From Clonostachys chloroleuca (Eukaryota > Ascomycota > Sordariomycetes > Hypocreales > Bionectriaceae), in the NCBI GenBank assembly GCA_037952775.1, contig JBANAY010000004.1:13144001-13208000 (forward strand): a stretch of 64,000 bases of DNA, read 5' to 3'. This document shows, piece after piece, positions 34,385-46,534 of the stretch. How positions within the stretch are numbered: the stretch's first letter is position 1; each line of letters opens with the position of its first letter. The translations under genes were made by a program, and so were the position numbers. The notes under the pieces are model-generated. The model was not told the DNA's origin. It did no database searches and saw nothing but the letters and a program-made list of their open reading frames with translations.

Positions 34385-36207
34385 ATGGACGTTTCTCAAG
34401 CTATTGCGGGCTATGTATCCCGAGTGGTGGCCCCGGGCAGCGACGCTTTATCTGCCCCAGCTTCCTCCTCGAAAATGAAGACATTGTTGCTAGACAGGGA
34501 AACAGTCTCAATCGTGTCCACCGCCGTGACACAGTCATCCTTGTTAAACCACGAGGTGTATCTCATAGATCGCCTAGACAATGCCTCGAGGGAGAAAATG
34601 CGTCATCTGCGCTGTCTTTGCCTTGTCCGGCCTTCCCCGGAGACGATACAGCTTCTGATTGACGAGCTGCGTGACCCTAAATATGGCGAGTACTACCTCT
34701 ATTTTACCAACGTGGCCAAGAAATCGGCTCTCGAGCGGTTAGCCGAGGCTGATGACCATGAGGTTGTCAAGTCAGTTCAGGAGATCTTTGCCGATTATGT
34801 TGTTGTCAACCCTGACCTCTTCTCACTCAACGTCACACTGCCGCAACGCAAAATCTGGGCTGGCAGTCCTGATACATGGAACCCAGACACACTCCAGCGC
34901 TGCTCCGAAGGTCTTAGCGCTGTCCTCCTATCTTTGAAGAAAAAGCCATTGATCCGCTACCAGAGAAGCAGCCCGTTAACGAAAAAACTGGCTGCTGAGG
35001 TGCGGTATCTCATGTCTCAGGAAGAACAACTGTTCGATTTCCGAAGAGTTGACACGCCGCCTATTCTTCTTATTTTGGACCGCCGCGAGGACCCAGTCAC
35101 GCCCCTTCTAACTCAGTGGACATACCAAGCCATGGTCCACCATTTACTGGGCATACACAACGGGCGCGTGGACCTCAGCGACATCCCAGATATTCGACCA
35201 GAACTGAAAGAAATCGTTCTGTCTCAAGACCAAGATCCTTTCTTCAAGAAAAACATGTATCTCAATTTCGGCGATCTAGGTGGCAATATCAAGGAATATG
35301 TCGAGCAATACCAATCCAAAACAAAGAACAACGCGGACCTTGAATCTATTTCTGATATGAAGCGGTTCATTGAGGAATACCCCGAGTTCCGGAAATTGTC
35401 AGGAAACGTCAGCAAACATGTTACACTTGTATCGGAGTTGAGTAAACGTGTCGGTGCAGAGAATCTGCTGGAAGTGAGCGAGGTCGAGCAGAGCCTGGCT
35501 TGCAACGACAATCACAGCACGGATTTAAGAGTGAGTATCTGTTGTCCCGTGCTTTAAAACACTTTACGGTATTGGCTACGAATGCTGACCCCATGTAAAA
35601 GAACATCCAACGACTTGTAGAAAAGCCTTCAGTAACTCCAGAGAACAAGATCGGCCTTGTTGCTCTGTACGCCCTTCGATATCAAAAACACCCACAGAAC
35701 GCAATTCCAATGCTCGTTGAGCTACTCACTGCCGCTGGAGGGGTGCCGAGCCGACAGGCTGAGCTCGTCAACCACGTCTTGAGCTACCACTCATCTCTGC
35801 ACAGCTCTCAAGCGCAGGGAGGAATTTCCGACATCTTTGAATCAGCCGGCATCTTCTCTAACGCCTCCAAGGGTTTCAAGGGCCTGAAAGGTGTAGAGAA
35901 TGTTTACACGCAGCACAGCCCTCTACTGGAAACAACATTACAAGACCTAGTCAAGGGGAAACTGAAGGAGCAGCAGTATCCATTCGTCGAGGGAGGTGGA
36001 TCCACGAAGGACAAGCCTCAGGATGTTATTGTCTTCATAGTGGGAGGAGCAACTTACGAAGAAGCAAAGATGATTGCAGGGATCAATGCTTCCATGCCGG
36101 GCGTTCGCGTTGTTTTAGGTGGTACTTCGATTCATAATTCAGCATCATTTTTGGAGGAGGTGGAAGAAGCGGTAACGTCGTGGCCCGACAATCGGACCAG
36201 GCGCTAA
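34385..36207 (+). CDS. VPS45: Sec1/Munc18 protein Vps45
   Basis: SM-family regulator that binds the TGN/endosome syntaxin Tlg2/Pep12-type SNARE and promotes fusion of Golgi-derived vesicles with endosomes. Two exons, 34385-35530 and 35602-36207, give 583 aa, the usual length. Recognisable blocks: SKMKTLLLDRETVSIVSTAV, LLNHEVYLIDRLDNASREKM, LILDRREDPVTPLLTQWTYQ, then YQAMVHHLLGI and the C-terminal DVIVFIVGGATYEEA with VRVVLGGTSIHNSASFLEE. An upstream TTG extends the open frame, but the ATG starting MDVSQAIAGYVSRVV agrees with the family. The whole Sec1 fold reads without a break. Confidence 0.96.
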
Positions 36208-36539
36208 TCTAGTTTTTCGCACGTAAATAGATACCTAGACTGGTGAATTGGTTTCAATTTTCAATTCGAATATGGACAGCGCTTTGAGAGAAAGGATACG
36301 ACCAGATCAGAAAGAAAGCAGAAAGTTAATCGACATATTTTGGGAGAGTTGGGGTGGATGGATGCCGCTCCTAGAAACTGCCCCTCTATATGCATAAGCC
36401 TATCACATGGACGCTCTCTGATGACATACCCTGGGCAAAAAAAGGTGAGATCAAGAACCCGCAACCCTGAACACCAGCGAGCAGCACCATTGGTCTCCCG
36501 CACATTGCTGTAGGGCTGTCTTCGTATCAGAGGCACGCC
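36208..36539. other. Intergenic region VPS45 to MTO1
   Basis: 332 bp, same-strand spacing. Nothing beyond 3' flank and promoter is recognisable. Confidence 0.5.
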
Positions 36540-38701
36540 ATGCAAGCCTTATTAAGGTCGAGGTTGGCTCGGCTGCCACACCGGGGATATGTGCGACATC
36601 CTCTCCGTGCCCAGCGCTCACTAGCCACAGTCTCCGATGACAATAGGTTTGTCGCATCCGTCGCAACGCTGATATCTGTACTAGATAACATGATTGACAT
36701 TGATTTTGTTTTGATCTAGACCGTTTGATGTCGTCGTGATTGGTGGTGGTCATGCTGGGGCAGAAGCATGCGCCGCAGCAGCCAGAACCGGTGCCAGAAC
36801 AGCCCTCATCACGCCCAAGATCGAGAATCTCGGAACTTGCTCATGCAACCCAAGTTTCGGCGGCATCGGAAAGGGGACGATAATTCGCGAAGTAGATGCT
36901 TTGGATGGCCTGGCTGGAAGGATCATTGATAAGGCCGGCGTCCAGTTCCACGTTCTGAACCGAAGCAAAGGACCTGCGGTCTGGGTACGTTTGAATGAAT
37001 CGTTGTTCCTTGTAAGCTACCTTATTGACATTAGATTAGGGCCCTCGGGCACAAATCGATCGGAAACTGTACCAGAAGCACATGCGCGAAGAGCTGGAGT
37101 CCTACCCGAACCTGTCAGTCGTTCTCGACAGTGTATCCGACCTCGTACTTGCAGAGAACCAAGATTCCGAAACCGAAGGACATCGGTCTAAAGTTGCCGG
37201 AGTTCGTCTCGAATCCGGCCGCATCATGCCAACTACTTCAGTTGTCATTACGACTGGAACGTTTCTGGGTGGCGAGATCCATATCGGTTTGCAAGCATAT
37301 CCAGCTGGCAGAATTGGCGAGGCTGCGACCTTTGGGTTGAGCAAGTCTCTCAAGGACGCCGGTTTTCAAATGGGCCGACTGAAAACTGGGACGCCGCCGC
37401 GACTAGACAAAGCTACGATAGACTTCGGTACACTTGAACCGCAGTTTGGAGACGACCCCCCCACGCCGTTCAGCTACTTGAATAATCAGGTCGTGGTGAA
37501 GGACCAACTCTCGTGTAACATCTCGTATACAAGTCATGCCACTCACGAAATCATTCGACAGAACCTCGACAAAACTATCCACATCCGGGAAACCGTCAAA
37601 GGACCAAGATATTGTCCTTCATTAGAGGCCAAGATAATTCGGTTCCCCGAGAAGGTCCGTCACATCGTCTGGCTTGAACCAGAAGGTTTTGACAGTCCTG
37701 TTATATATCCCAATGGGCTGTCAATGACGGTACCTCCAGAAGCACAAGAGGCCATTTTGCGCAGTATTAAGGGGTTAGAGAATGTCACAATGCTTCAACC
37801 TGGGTATGGTGTGGAGTACGATTATGTTGACCCACGTTCGCTCAAGAGGACACTGGAGACCAAATTCATCGGTGGCTTATATCTAGCTGGGCAGATCAAC
37901 GGAACTACCGGATATGAGGAGGCTGCAGGCCAGGGCGTTTTGGCCGGTATTAATGCCGGTCGAGCTGCTACTGGACGACCCGGCGTGTCACTTTCTCGTT
38001 CCGATGGCTACATTGGAATTATGATTGACGACCTGGTCACTAAGGGCGTGACGGAGCCTTACCGAATGTTCACCTCGAGAAGTGAATTCCGTATGGCTGC
38101 CAGAGCAGACAACGCAGATTTGAGGCTTACTGAAAAGGGTCGACAATGGGGGGCCGTATCGGATAGGAGATGGACGGCATTCAACGATGAAAGAGACCAA
38201 ATGAACAGCCTCACTAGAGCACTTGAGGCTGTATCCTTGAGCTCGACTCAATGGGCCGAGAAGGGTTTCCAAGTAAGGAAAGACACTCGCCGCCGAACAG
38301 GTATAGACCTCCTTCGATCATCACTCAGCAACACTGTTGGCAGCTGGATCCCAATGGATCGCCTCACCTCTGTACTCCCTGAAATCACCCAATACCCAGC
38401 TCGTGTAAGGCAGCGGGTGACAATCGAAGCTACCTATGCACCTTATATAAAGATGCAGGCATCAGAGCGATCCAAATTCATGAAAGATGAGCAGATCCTC
38501 CTTCCCACAGACTTGAACTACGACACTATCCCGGGCCTGGCCATTGCAGAGAAGCAAGTGCTTAATGCGACTCGCCCTGAAACTCTGGCTCAGGCTCGAC
38601 GTGTGGAAGGAGTCACTCCTGCAGGGAGCATAAGGCTCTTGGCATATGTTAGGCGTCAAGGAATCGCTTCCTCGACGTCGGAGTTGGAAGCTGTCCCTTA
38701 A
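36540..38701 (+). CDS. MTO1: Mitochondrial tRNA U34 modification enzyme Mto1 (GidA/MnmG family)
   Basis: FAD-dependent subunit that, with Mss1, installs the carboxymethylaminomethyl group on U34 of mitochondrial tRNAs. Exons 36540-36646, 36720-36984 and 37040-38701 give 677 aa. The presequence [16 protein letters not shown] is Arg-rich and followed by the FAD Rossmann motif [20 protein letters not shown]. MnmG signatures follow: [20 protein letters not shown], the [13 protein letters not shown] block with MGRLKTG, and the CIHR-type region [19 protein letters not shown] then [18 protein letters not shown]. The C-terminal TRSEFRMA-like block ([20 protein letters not shown]) is also intact. A C7 run in [10 protein letters not shown] is in frame here, unlike runs in other genes. 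Confidence 0.96.
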
Positions 38702-38948
38702 ATCTACGCAAACAACGAATAATGTAACTTCAATCATTGTATAGTAAAGAATCATAGACGAGGGGCTTTGGGAGCGAAAAAAATTAACGGTTCTGTTTTT
38801 CATGCATGGCCGATCACAGCTTTGGGGAAACATTTGATGCTTGGTTAAAAGTTTTATTCCTTTTTTTCTGTACATTTCTTATGAATCCTGATTTTTACGA
38901 ATTTTGGCCTAAATCATACAGTGGAATTCTCTATACATGTGAAGTCGA

Positions 38949-39987
38949 TTACTTTTGCCCTTTAGAGCCAGCCTTTGGCTGATTAAGAATTTTAACGGCA
39001 TCTTTGCTGTATATGTAGCTGGCACCACTCCAGACTGTCGTTGTCGCTACAATATATCTAGCCATTGGTTAGCATCCCCGGCTCAATAATATCGCTCTGA
39101 GGGCATAGGAGGGTTCCCATACTGCATGATGGTGAGAGCTGATGAAATATCGGCAGTGATCAGTGGTGCGGCTGTGGTAATGCCGATCAGGCCTACTTGG
39201 AGGACAGTGTTGTATTTGCTGATGGTGGTGGGGTGGACTTCGGCGGATGGCAGAGAGAAATCCCAATAGCGGGAGAAGGTCTTTGGAGGGGGAAGAGAGA
39301 TCCAGCGATAGTAGATTGCAGAAATGGCGAGGCCGACATCACGGCCAAGGATTATGACAGCAAGCCAGACTACGTCGTGTTAGTGGTCACACTTCCTACC
39401 GTGGTGAGATAACCTACCCGGAAAGGCCCCCTGGATAGCCAGGCAAACTGTCAAAATTGTCATGAGAGCCTTGTCGGCCATAGGATCAATGACAGTGCCC
39501 ACAACAGTCTTGCGATTCCACCGTCGTGCGATCCATCCATCTACTAGATCGGTAATGCCGGCGTAAGCGAATAGGCCAGCAGCCCACGCATGCTGGTCGT
39601 GTAACACCAGATAGCCAACAATTGGTGCGGCGATAAGGCGACTGAAGGTGAGGGCGTTCGGGATGTTGTAGATATCTTCGTGTAAGACTGTGTCTTTGGG
39701 TTTGGAAGAAATCGTTTGAGGTAGGACTGGAGTTGAAGTCGGAGATTTATGATTCAGGTCCCTAGTGTTCAGAAGAGCAATTGGTTAACCAGTCGCAGAC
39801 AAACGAGTAATGGATCTATAGCCATAAATGATGGAACCTACTTCTTGTCTTGTGAGGGCTGTGTAAGTAGCCTGGTCGTGGTTGTGAAGCAACATCGTGA
39901 GTTCGTAGCGGGACGTAAAGTCAGGCTTTGCAGGCCCAATGCCGACGAGCGATGGACGCGACCAATAAATCTAGAAGAGAGAAGCAT
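38949..39987 (-). CDS. CRD1: Mitochondrial cardiolipin synthase Crd1 (CDP-alcohol phosphatidyltransferase)
   Basis: Inner-membrane enzyme that makes cardiolipin from CDP-diacylglycerol and phosphatidylglycerol. Exons (minus strand) 39987-39842, 39761-39418, 39369-39123 and 39057-38949 give 281 aa. The catalytic CDP-alcohol phosphatidyltransferase motif D-G-x2-A-R-x8-G-x3-D-x3-D is complete in DGWIARRWNRKTVVGTVIDP plus MADK. Upstream is an Arg-rich, Ser/Thr-rich N-terminus (MLLSSRFIGRVHRSSALGLQ) consistent with mitochondrial import. Hydrophobic helices follow, including ALMTILTVCLAIQGAFPV and LQVGLIGITTAAPLITADIS. It ends NQPKAGSKGQK. All introns are canonical. Convergent with MTO1 (247 bp between stops). 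Confidence 0.95.
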
Positions 39988-40512
39988 GGCGCTGACTTGA
40001 GCTGCCAGCGGGCACTCTCTTCCTCCGACTAACTGGTTCAAAATTGACACTTCCGGGATTGTGACAGAACTACCCTGTTGATGAATTGGGGTCCCGCAAC
40101 GGAAGGCGTTGAAGATCTCTGTGGTCCAGATTTGCTGCAAGACATTTGGATGGTGTCATGGTGTGGCACCGCGGTGTGGCTGATGCTTGTGGTAACTCAG
40201 CACCACTATCGATAAACCCGTTCCAACCTCAATTCATTTACCCTTGCGCCTGGCTCCAATCGTGCTCTAGGATGCGACAACTTCATGACAGACTACTAGA
40301 CCCTACAAATGTTGTTATTTTCATCTTTCTGAATACCTATCCGGGCTTAGCCTGGCACTGACGGCATAGAGTTCCCTCACGATTCTGCTATAGGTGTCTT
40401 AACCTTTTGTCACTTCTCGACCCCTAGTCCCTCGCCCATTACTCCCACCTACTCCATCAGCAAGTGTCTCTGGCCCATACCCTCTCGTGGGGTAGCTATA
40501 TGAGTAGCGACT
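39988..40512. other. Divergent promoter region, CRD1 and TRS33
   Basis: 525 bp between two starts. No coding sequence or named motif that I can support. Confidence 0.5.
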
Positions 40513-41377
40513 ATGTCTTTGGAACCACTCGCATCCCCCCATAGCGTTTCCGACTCGGGAGCAGCTTTCACAAGCTCCTCCGCCCTCGACTTCCTCCTCA
40601 TCGAACTAGTCCCCCTTGCATACCGGGTCACTGGCGAGACCCTGCCCCCTCGTTATTCTGAGAGCAATGGCACCGGAGCTCCTACCGCCGCTGGTGCCGC
40701 CACGATAAGCACCGCAAATACACAGAATACACCGGCAAGCGGAACTGCCCCCTCGGCCAATTTCCCTAGCCGCGTGGACGAGGACGATGCAGCAGATGCA
40801 GCAAGGCATAGGCTTGAGACATTGGGGTATCGGGTTGGCCAGGGTTTAGTGGAAAGGTTCGTCCTTTGACTTGTATGTCTTTGCCGTGGCTGGGACTAAT
40901 CAGATCGCTCCTCTCAGGTTCTCTCGAGACCGCCCTCGATTTAATGACACCCTCGACGTCATCAAATTTCTTTGCAAAGATCTCTGGTCTCTTGTTTTTG
41001 GAAAGAACATAGACAACCTAAAGACCAACCACCGGGTTCGTGCTTAATACTTGAACAACCGATCAACAACGCTAATAAGTGTAGGGTGTGTATGTCCTAA
41101 CCGACAATGTTTTCCGCCCATTCACCCGTATGAGCACAGAAGCTGGCGGCCAAGCAGTGGTTCGCGCTCAGCCAGTACGTTTGTCTACACTTGACCCCCT
41201 CTTTGATCCCCACGATGGAGAGACTTTGTTGACTTCTGGCTCTAGTTCCTATGGTTTCCTTGCGGAATTGTCAGAGGAGCCTTAGCCGCGCTGGGCATCG
41301 AAGCTACTGTGCAAGCGGAAATCAACGAATTGCCAGGAGCAGTGTTCCAGATTAAGACCATTCCTCCAAAATCTTAA
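40513..41377 (+). CDS. TRS33: TRAPP complex subunit Trs33 (TRAPPC6-type)
   Basis: Bet3-family subunit of the TRAPP complexes, which act as GEFs and tethers for Ypt1/Ypt31 GTPases on ER-Golgi and endosomal membranes. Exons 40513-40856, 40918-41035, 41085-41174 and 41246-41377 give 227 aa. The Bet3 fold is seen in [79 protein letters not shown] and the terminal [19 protein letters not shown] Thr/Ala/Asn-rich insert of about 40 residues ([16 protein letters not shown]) sits between helix 1 and helix 2, longer than in yeast; such inserts are common in filamentous fungi. Joined length is a multiple of three. Confidence 0.94.
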
Positions 41378-41773
41378 ATTCAATTGAACCTAACCCGATA
41401 TTGTAATATACGAATGGGGACAACCCGGCATCGGAACCTCGATCCTTACTATTAGTTGGCTTTTCCTCATCAACACACCACATATCTTTACCATCTGTTG
41501 CCCATATACCAGCCTTCTACAATATGTACTGAGGAAGATATTTTGAGTTTGAACAAAGCAGATCGAACTGAAACGGAACTATCGCGCGCTGCCCAATCAA
41601 ATGGGACATCTTACAGCCTATAAAAATGAGAAACGTATCAGCAACCCGCACTTTTAACAATTTTCATTCATTCATTAAGCCTAGGTTGGTAGCTAATCTT
41701 CTTGAAACAAGCCTCCTTCACTCGGCAACCCTGCTTAACGAGTCAAAGAGTCATCTTATAGGGAGGGGATGAT
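41378..41773. other. Convergent 3' region, TRS33 and malate dehydrogenase
   Basis: 396 bp between two stop codons, without open frames or repeats I can support. Confidence 0.5.
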
Positions 41774-43230
41774 TCACTTTTGGGGTGGGTTGTGGGCGAA
41801 GTCAACGCCCTTGGCAATGTTGCCCTTGAGGTCTTCGATAGCCTTGGTCAGAAGAGCCTGCTCCTTCTCGGCGATGCCCTCCAGGGGATCAATGGCCTTC
41901 TCAGCGCCGTTGGGCTGTGGGAGTTTGGTCAGTTCAGAGCCACACAAGCAGGAAGCAAAGTTATGCTGAATATGTACGTACACCAAGCTCAATGGGGACA
42001 GAGAAGAAATCAGTGCCGGTCTTCTTAGCGATAGCCTCACCTCCGGGAACACCGGGGAGATAGACGTAGCTAGGCTCGACGAGTCCCTTCTCGCCCTTGA
42101 TGGCCCGAAGTACCTTCTCGGCAAATCTGTATTTGAAACCAATGGTTAGATGATTGGTGGGCACGACGCTTCCTCATTTTATGATCAACCTACCGGAAGC
42201 CAGCATAAGCCATTGAAAGTGTTGCAGAACCGCCGCCATTCTTGGCAGTGACAACTTCGTCACCGCCGAACTGAACTCGGTGGACAAGAGCATCGTACTT
42301 GTCATCAGGGATGGTCACCTTAGGTGAAGCCTTGCTGAAGAGTGGGAGAATCGTGGGGCCAGAGTGACCGCCAACAACGGGGATGGTGAGCTTCTGGGGT
42401 TGGGACTCGCCAATGATGCCAGCGACGAAGGTTTCAGCACGGACGATATCGAGAGTGGTAACACCGAAGAGACGCTGAGGGTTGAAGACACCCTTGCCCT
42501 TGAGAACCTCAGCAGAGATGGGAACAGTCGAGTTGACAGGGTTTGAGATGACAAGGATGAAGGCCTTGGGGGCGACTTCGGCAGCTGTCTCAATCAGGCC
42601 CTTGACAATGCCAGCATTGATGTTGAACAAGTCATCACGGGTCATTCCCGGTTTGCCTAGCTTGGAATTAGCCTGTCGCTTTCTCGATATCAGGGGTTGG
42701 CGCCGGACATACGGGGAATGCCTGCGGGGATGACGATGATGTCGGCGTCCTTGAATGCCTTCTTAGCGCCATCGTCGGCAGGAAGGTATCCCGTCACAAC
42801 CTAGTGTGCTAGTCAGTGGGAGGGGTTCCCCAAGTCCTAGCTCAGCCGGCCCAAAGGAGTGAGCGGAAGCAGCGGGGGAACTCACAGCGGGGGAGGAGAT
42901 GTGGGAGAGATCGGCGGCCACGCCAGGAGTGTTCACAACATCGTAGAGGGAGAGCTCGTCAATCAGAGGGCTGCCCTTGAGGAGCAGTGACAGGGGCTGG
43001 CAGTTGAAGACCGATTAGCAAACGTTCGTATATACCAAGATGTAGAGTCTGCGATGGTCGCAGATTCGAATAGTAGAGCACATACCTGACCAATGCCACC
43101 GGAGGCACCTGCGACAACTGTATTTGATCTTTTGTCAGTGCTTGAACAGGTCGCATGGAGCTAAAATTGCATAACTTATATAGCAATGCGGGGTTGGGAG
43201 AGAGGGTCGTTACGAACCAGCCTTGACCAT
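41774..43230 (-). CDS. NAD-dependent malate dehydrogenase, cytosolic/peroxisomal type
   Basis: Interconverts malate and oxaloacetate with NAD. Seven exons (minus strand): 43230-43218, 43117-43086, 42996-42886, 42800-42713, 42656-42194, 42126-41982 and 41914-41774, giving 330 aa. The N-terminus [20 protein letters not shown] is the Rossmann dinucleotide-binding loop right at the start, with no presequence, which sets it apart from mitochondrial MDH. Substrate-binding and catalytic residues fall in [20 protein letters not shown] and [15 protein letters not shown] (catalytic His in GGHSG). It ends in NPPQK, with no SKL-type peroxisomal signal visible. The first coding exon has 13 nt and the second 32 nt; both are placed by canonical splice sites and by the invariant N-terminus. 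Confidence 0.93.
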
Positions 43231-44975
43231 CTTGGCGGACTGTGGGATGTTGAGACTTGGGGAGGCGGGCGAAGATGGAAGAGACGCGGTAAATGATGGA
43301 ATGAGAGCTATGGGAGAATGAGAATGAGGGAGTAGGGAGGGAAAGCTATCTCTCTTGGGGGTGGGCTGGGTTGGTTCTTGTAGTCAGAATCGAGCCAGCT
43401 CTGGCGCGATCTCCCCACCAGAAGCTCCTCCTGTCTGGGGACGGGAAATGAGGGGCAGGAGGGAGGGGCAGTGGCCAATTACACCACCGGCGATAGGTCG
43501 GAATGCCGCATACGGAGCAGATGGTGGTACAGTCTGGACAATCTGCTGCGAGCAATAAGCTACTAGCACTGGCCCTGCAGGACTTTGCTGAGGGTTTACT
43601 TTCCCAATTATGCAATCCCATCTTGTCATGTGGAGAGGGCGGCGTTCGCGTACGATGTACCTCTTCGGCCAGCACCGCCAACTCCCCGTGCCATCGCCGC
43701 CATTTTCCCCTTAGGGCGGGGTCTACAGGTTAGGTGGCAGCTGCCTCGCCGTGCTCGCAAATTCGGCTTTGGGGTGTATAAAGGGACACCTTCAACATGA
43801 GAAATCAATTCTCGAGACATGATCTTTTGCGCCACTTTTGTCTCCTACATACAATTGCTACCGTATAGCATACCCAGGGATGGGGATCCAACTGTCCTAA
43901 CGCTCCGGCTATTACCGACTTTCACAAGCACGTTCTTTGGCTCCGGCCTAAGTAAACTCCAAGCCCGAGGCTCATCTATCGGAAGCATATGACGTCTCTC
44001 GGATATCCAGGCAGATGCGCCTGCAGCACCCGGAACATACATCCATCGTCCTTGAAGACGACTTGGCTTGTTGATTAAGGCCTGGTGATATCAATATGCA
44101 GAGCCGCACAGGCTGCACCGTGATGATGCCACTATTCAGCGCCTAGCTGGCTTCAAAATCTGCCGTATTTGCAGTTGGCAAGCCATGTCTTGGCCATTAG
44201 GAATTATTATTTGATTTGATTTCCTGGATTGCTAGGATAGGTAGCAGTTACGACGACTCGTGTGGGCATATTCAGGGCCATCTATCGATGTATGGTAGGC
44301 TACCCAATGGCTCGTCTAAGCCAAATAGCCTCTTCTTCTCCGGCTTTGCAACCATTACTCTGGGCCGCCCAAGGCCTGGCATCGGCTACAACGATAAAAC
44401 ACGAATACCTTCCACCTGCGTAACCGTTTTGCCTTGACGAAGGTTCATCGGGTGGTTCCGACCTCTGCCGAAGCCAACAAGGAAATCATCACGGTAAACC
44501 ATCACGGTCAGTTACCGAGGCACTGTCGGAGGAGTACGGCAATGCTCTCGCGCACGCACCTTCAGTGGCTACCGGCCCATTATCGATGCCTTCCATTTCT
44601 TACAACCAGTCGACGACATGTATTAAACCAAAAGCAATAACAGGTCTTTGTTCTTTTTATTTGAGACCGGTAACCCGCCGCTGGTGAGAGAACGTTGCGC
44701 ATGTCATAGCTGCGACACGGATATATCTTCTCCGTCAAAGTCATTTCCGCATAGTCTGCAGGTCCAGCCACCGGTATACTTCACAATGCAAGGGGCAATC
44801 AATTGTAGTTTGATGTCGAATTTCTTTTGTTTAAAATTCCCATGAAGCCAAACCCCGGCCGTGCGGTCCGTCTAGTTCCACAATGATGGAATGATGCTGT
44901 TCCATGCCTTGAAAAGCGAAGGCGAATTCCCTTTGCTCCTAACTAAGACCCGTCCAAATATCTCCATTCAACCTC
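43231..44975. other. Long intergenic region between MDH and eL28 genes
   Basis: 1.7 kb holding the MDH promoter and the 3' flank of the eL28 gene (both minus strand). Several open frames exist on both strands but none shows a recognisable domain or plausible exon chain. No repeat or RNA gene identified. Confidence 0.45.
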
Positions 44976-45644
44976 TTACGAGGAGGCCTCAGCCTTCTTA
45001 GCCTTGTTGCCACGGAGCTTCTGCTCGGGCTCGGGCTTGACGGGGAGGTGAGATCGGCGGATGGCAGAGACGCGCTGAACAGCGGTCTCGCGCAGGTCAG
45101 CACGGTAGCCGTTCTTGGCGGTCTGGTTGGCGACAGCCTTGTAAGCCCTAGGTGCGTGCCCAGTTAGTTATCGTTCAAGACTTCTCTCATCGATAGTGCA
45201 GTCCTTACTTTCGGTTGGACTTGGCGCCGCTGTGCTCAGACTTGATAAAGGCCTCCTTGGGCTTGTTGGGAGCGGAAGCCTTCTTGGTGATGACGGTGAA
45301 TCCCTTTTCGTTGCGAACAATACCGACGGCCTGTGAAAATCATATGTCAATTTGTGAACTTCGAATTGGAACTATTCTCGTGTTTTAAACGCACCTTGTT
45401 GTTGACGAAACCGGCCTGCTTGCGGCTGTTCTTGTTGAGAAGGTTCAGGGGGTCACGGGAGAACTGGGCACCGCCATTTTGCTTGCTCTTGGTGAGGAAG
45501 CTGTTATTGTTGCCTGGTGATTGTTAGCAAAGCTCCAATTGCTTCCGAAGAAAACCTCGGGTTGTAAAAATGGGCCTGTCAATAGAACTACTTACGGGTG
45601 ATCTCCCAGATCAGGTCCGAGGAAACGTTAGAGAAGGAGGCCAT
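44976..45644 (-). CDS. RPL28: 60S ribosomal protein eL28
   Basis: Cytosolic large-subunit protein of the eL28 family (absent from Saccharomyces but present in most fungi). Exons 45644-45596, 45513-45395, 45330-45209 and 45147-44976 give 153 aa. Sequence blocks: MASFSNVSSDLIWEITRNNN, QFSRDPLNLLNKNSRKQAGF, KGFTVITKKASAPNKPKEAF, then AYKAVANQTAKNGYRADLRE and RVSAIRRSHLPVKPEPEQKL. The protein is strongly basic and its codon choice is biased to C-ending codons, as for highly expressed fungal genes. Intron-rich for its size. Divergent from the next small gene. Confidence 0.95.
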
Positions 45645-46147
45645 TGTGAAAGATTTTATGGATGTTGACTTGGGAGTTCGAGTCGTCCGGAGTGCTTTGT
45701 GAAGCTTCAGTCGAAATTGATTCCGTCGAAAGTGTGGGCTCGCTTAATTGCCGCATTACGGTTAGTACTATCGAGGCTCTTATCGATGTCCTTATCGGCG
45801 AGTCTTGCCAGGAGGCAGTCCCACCTCACTAGAGGGGCAGTGAGGACCCACAGTGTTCACGTCAGCTGTTTCTGGATACAGCCATTAGTCCTCTTGATGA
45901 CCGTTCTCGCCCGGAGGACCTATTGATGGCGACGACACCTACCTCGGACGTGCCCCAACTTGCTTCTCTGCAATGATCTCTCACTAGCAAACTTCACGTT
46001 TAATTGAACAGCCGACTCGAAACACGTTCTTCCACTTCTTCCAAGGAATACTTTGGTCGATCGATACCCGCCTACCGAAGCCGCTGAATCCGATACACCC
46101 GTTGCTCTGACTCCTTCCCAACCATCCATTCCATATATCGCATCAGG
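45645..46147. other. Divergent promoter region, eL28 and DUF2015-like gene
   Basis: 503 bp between two starts. No coding frame or repeat recognised. Confidence 0.5.
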
Positions 46148-46534
46148 ATGGGTTACGTTCTCTACTCCATATGTTTTTCATTCATCCTATTTGTGACGGC
46201 TGTGGTCGTTACTCGCAGCTACTGGCTCCCGCTTCTTGAGGATATTCATCTCCCAGGAGCCGACTACCTCTACTCGCGCCTACCAACAAGCTTTGCGGAC
46301 GACATCGAGGCCGGCTTGTCCAGTAGCAATTTCGATCTCAACGCAAATGTGGAAGCTGGAGACAGCAGGCAGGGTCTAGACACGGCCGCCAAAGCAGAAA
46401 TCACAAAAATCATGAAGAAGAGGCGGATGACATTCGACCAAGCCAGGAAGGTATACATGGAGAACCGGTTCAAAGCCAACGGCATCGGGCCTGACGGCCT
46501 CCCACGAGACCCCAAGTTCGTGAGCTTCTCTTAA
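46148..46534 (+). CDS. Small conserved fungal protein, probably DUF2015 family
   Basis: Single exon, 128 aa. A hydrophobic N-terminal helix (LYSICFSFILFVTAVVVTRS, about residues 5-24) suggests a membrane anchor or signal anchor. The second half is soluble and basic; its terminal KKRRMTFDQARKVYMENRF followed by GPDGLPRDPKFVSFS is the part I associate with a conserved fungus-specific family of unknown function (I believe DUF2015, from memory). The middle (SSSNFDLNANVEAGDSRQ) is acidic and probably disordered. I do not assign a function. The gene stands alone on this strand, divergent from eL28. Confidence 0.7.
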   Translation: MGYVLYSICFSFILFVTAVVVTRSYWLPLLEDIHLPGADYLYSRLPTSFADDIEAGLSSSNFDLNANVEAGDSRQGLDTAAKAEITKIMKKRRMTFDQARKVYMENRFKANGIGPDGLPRDPKFVSFS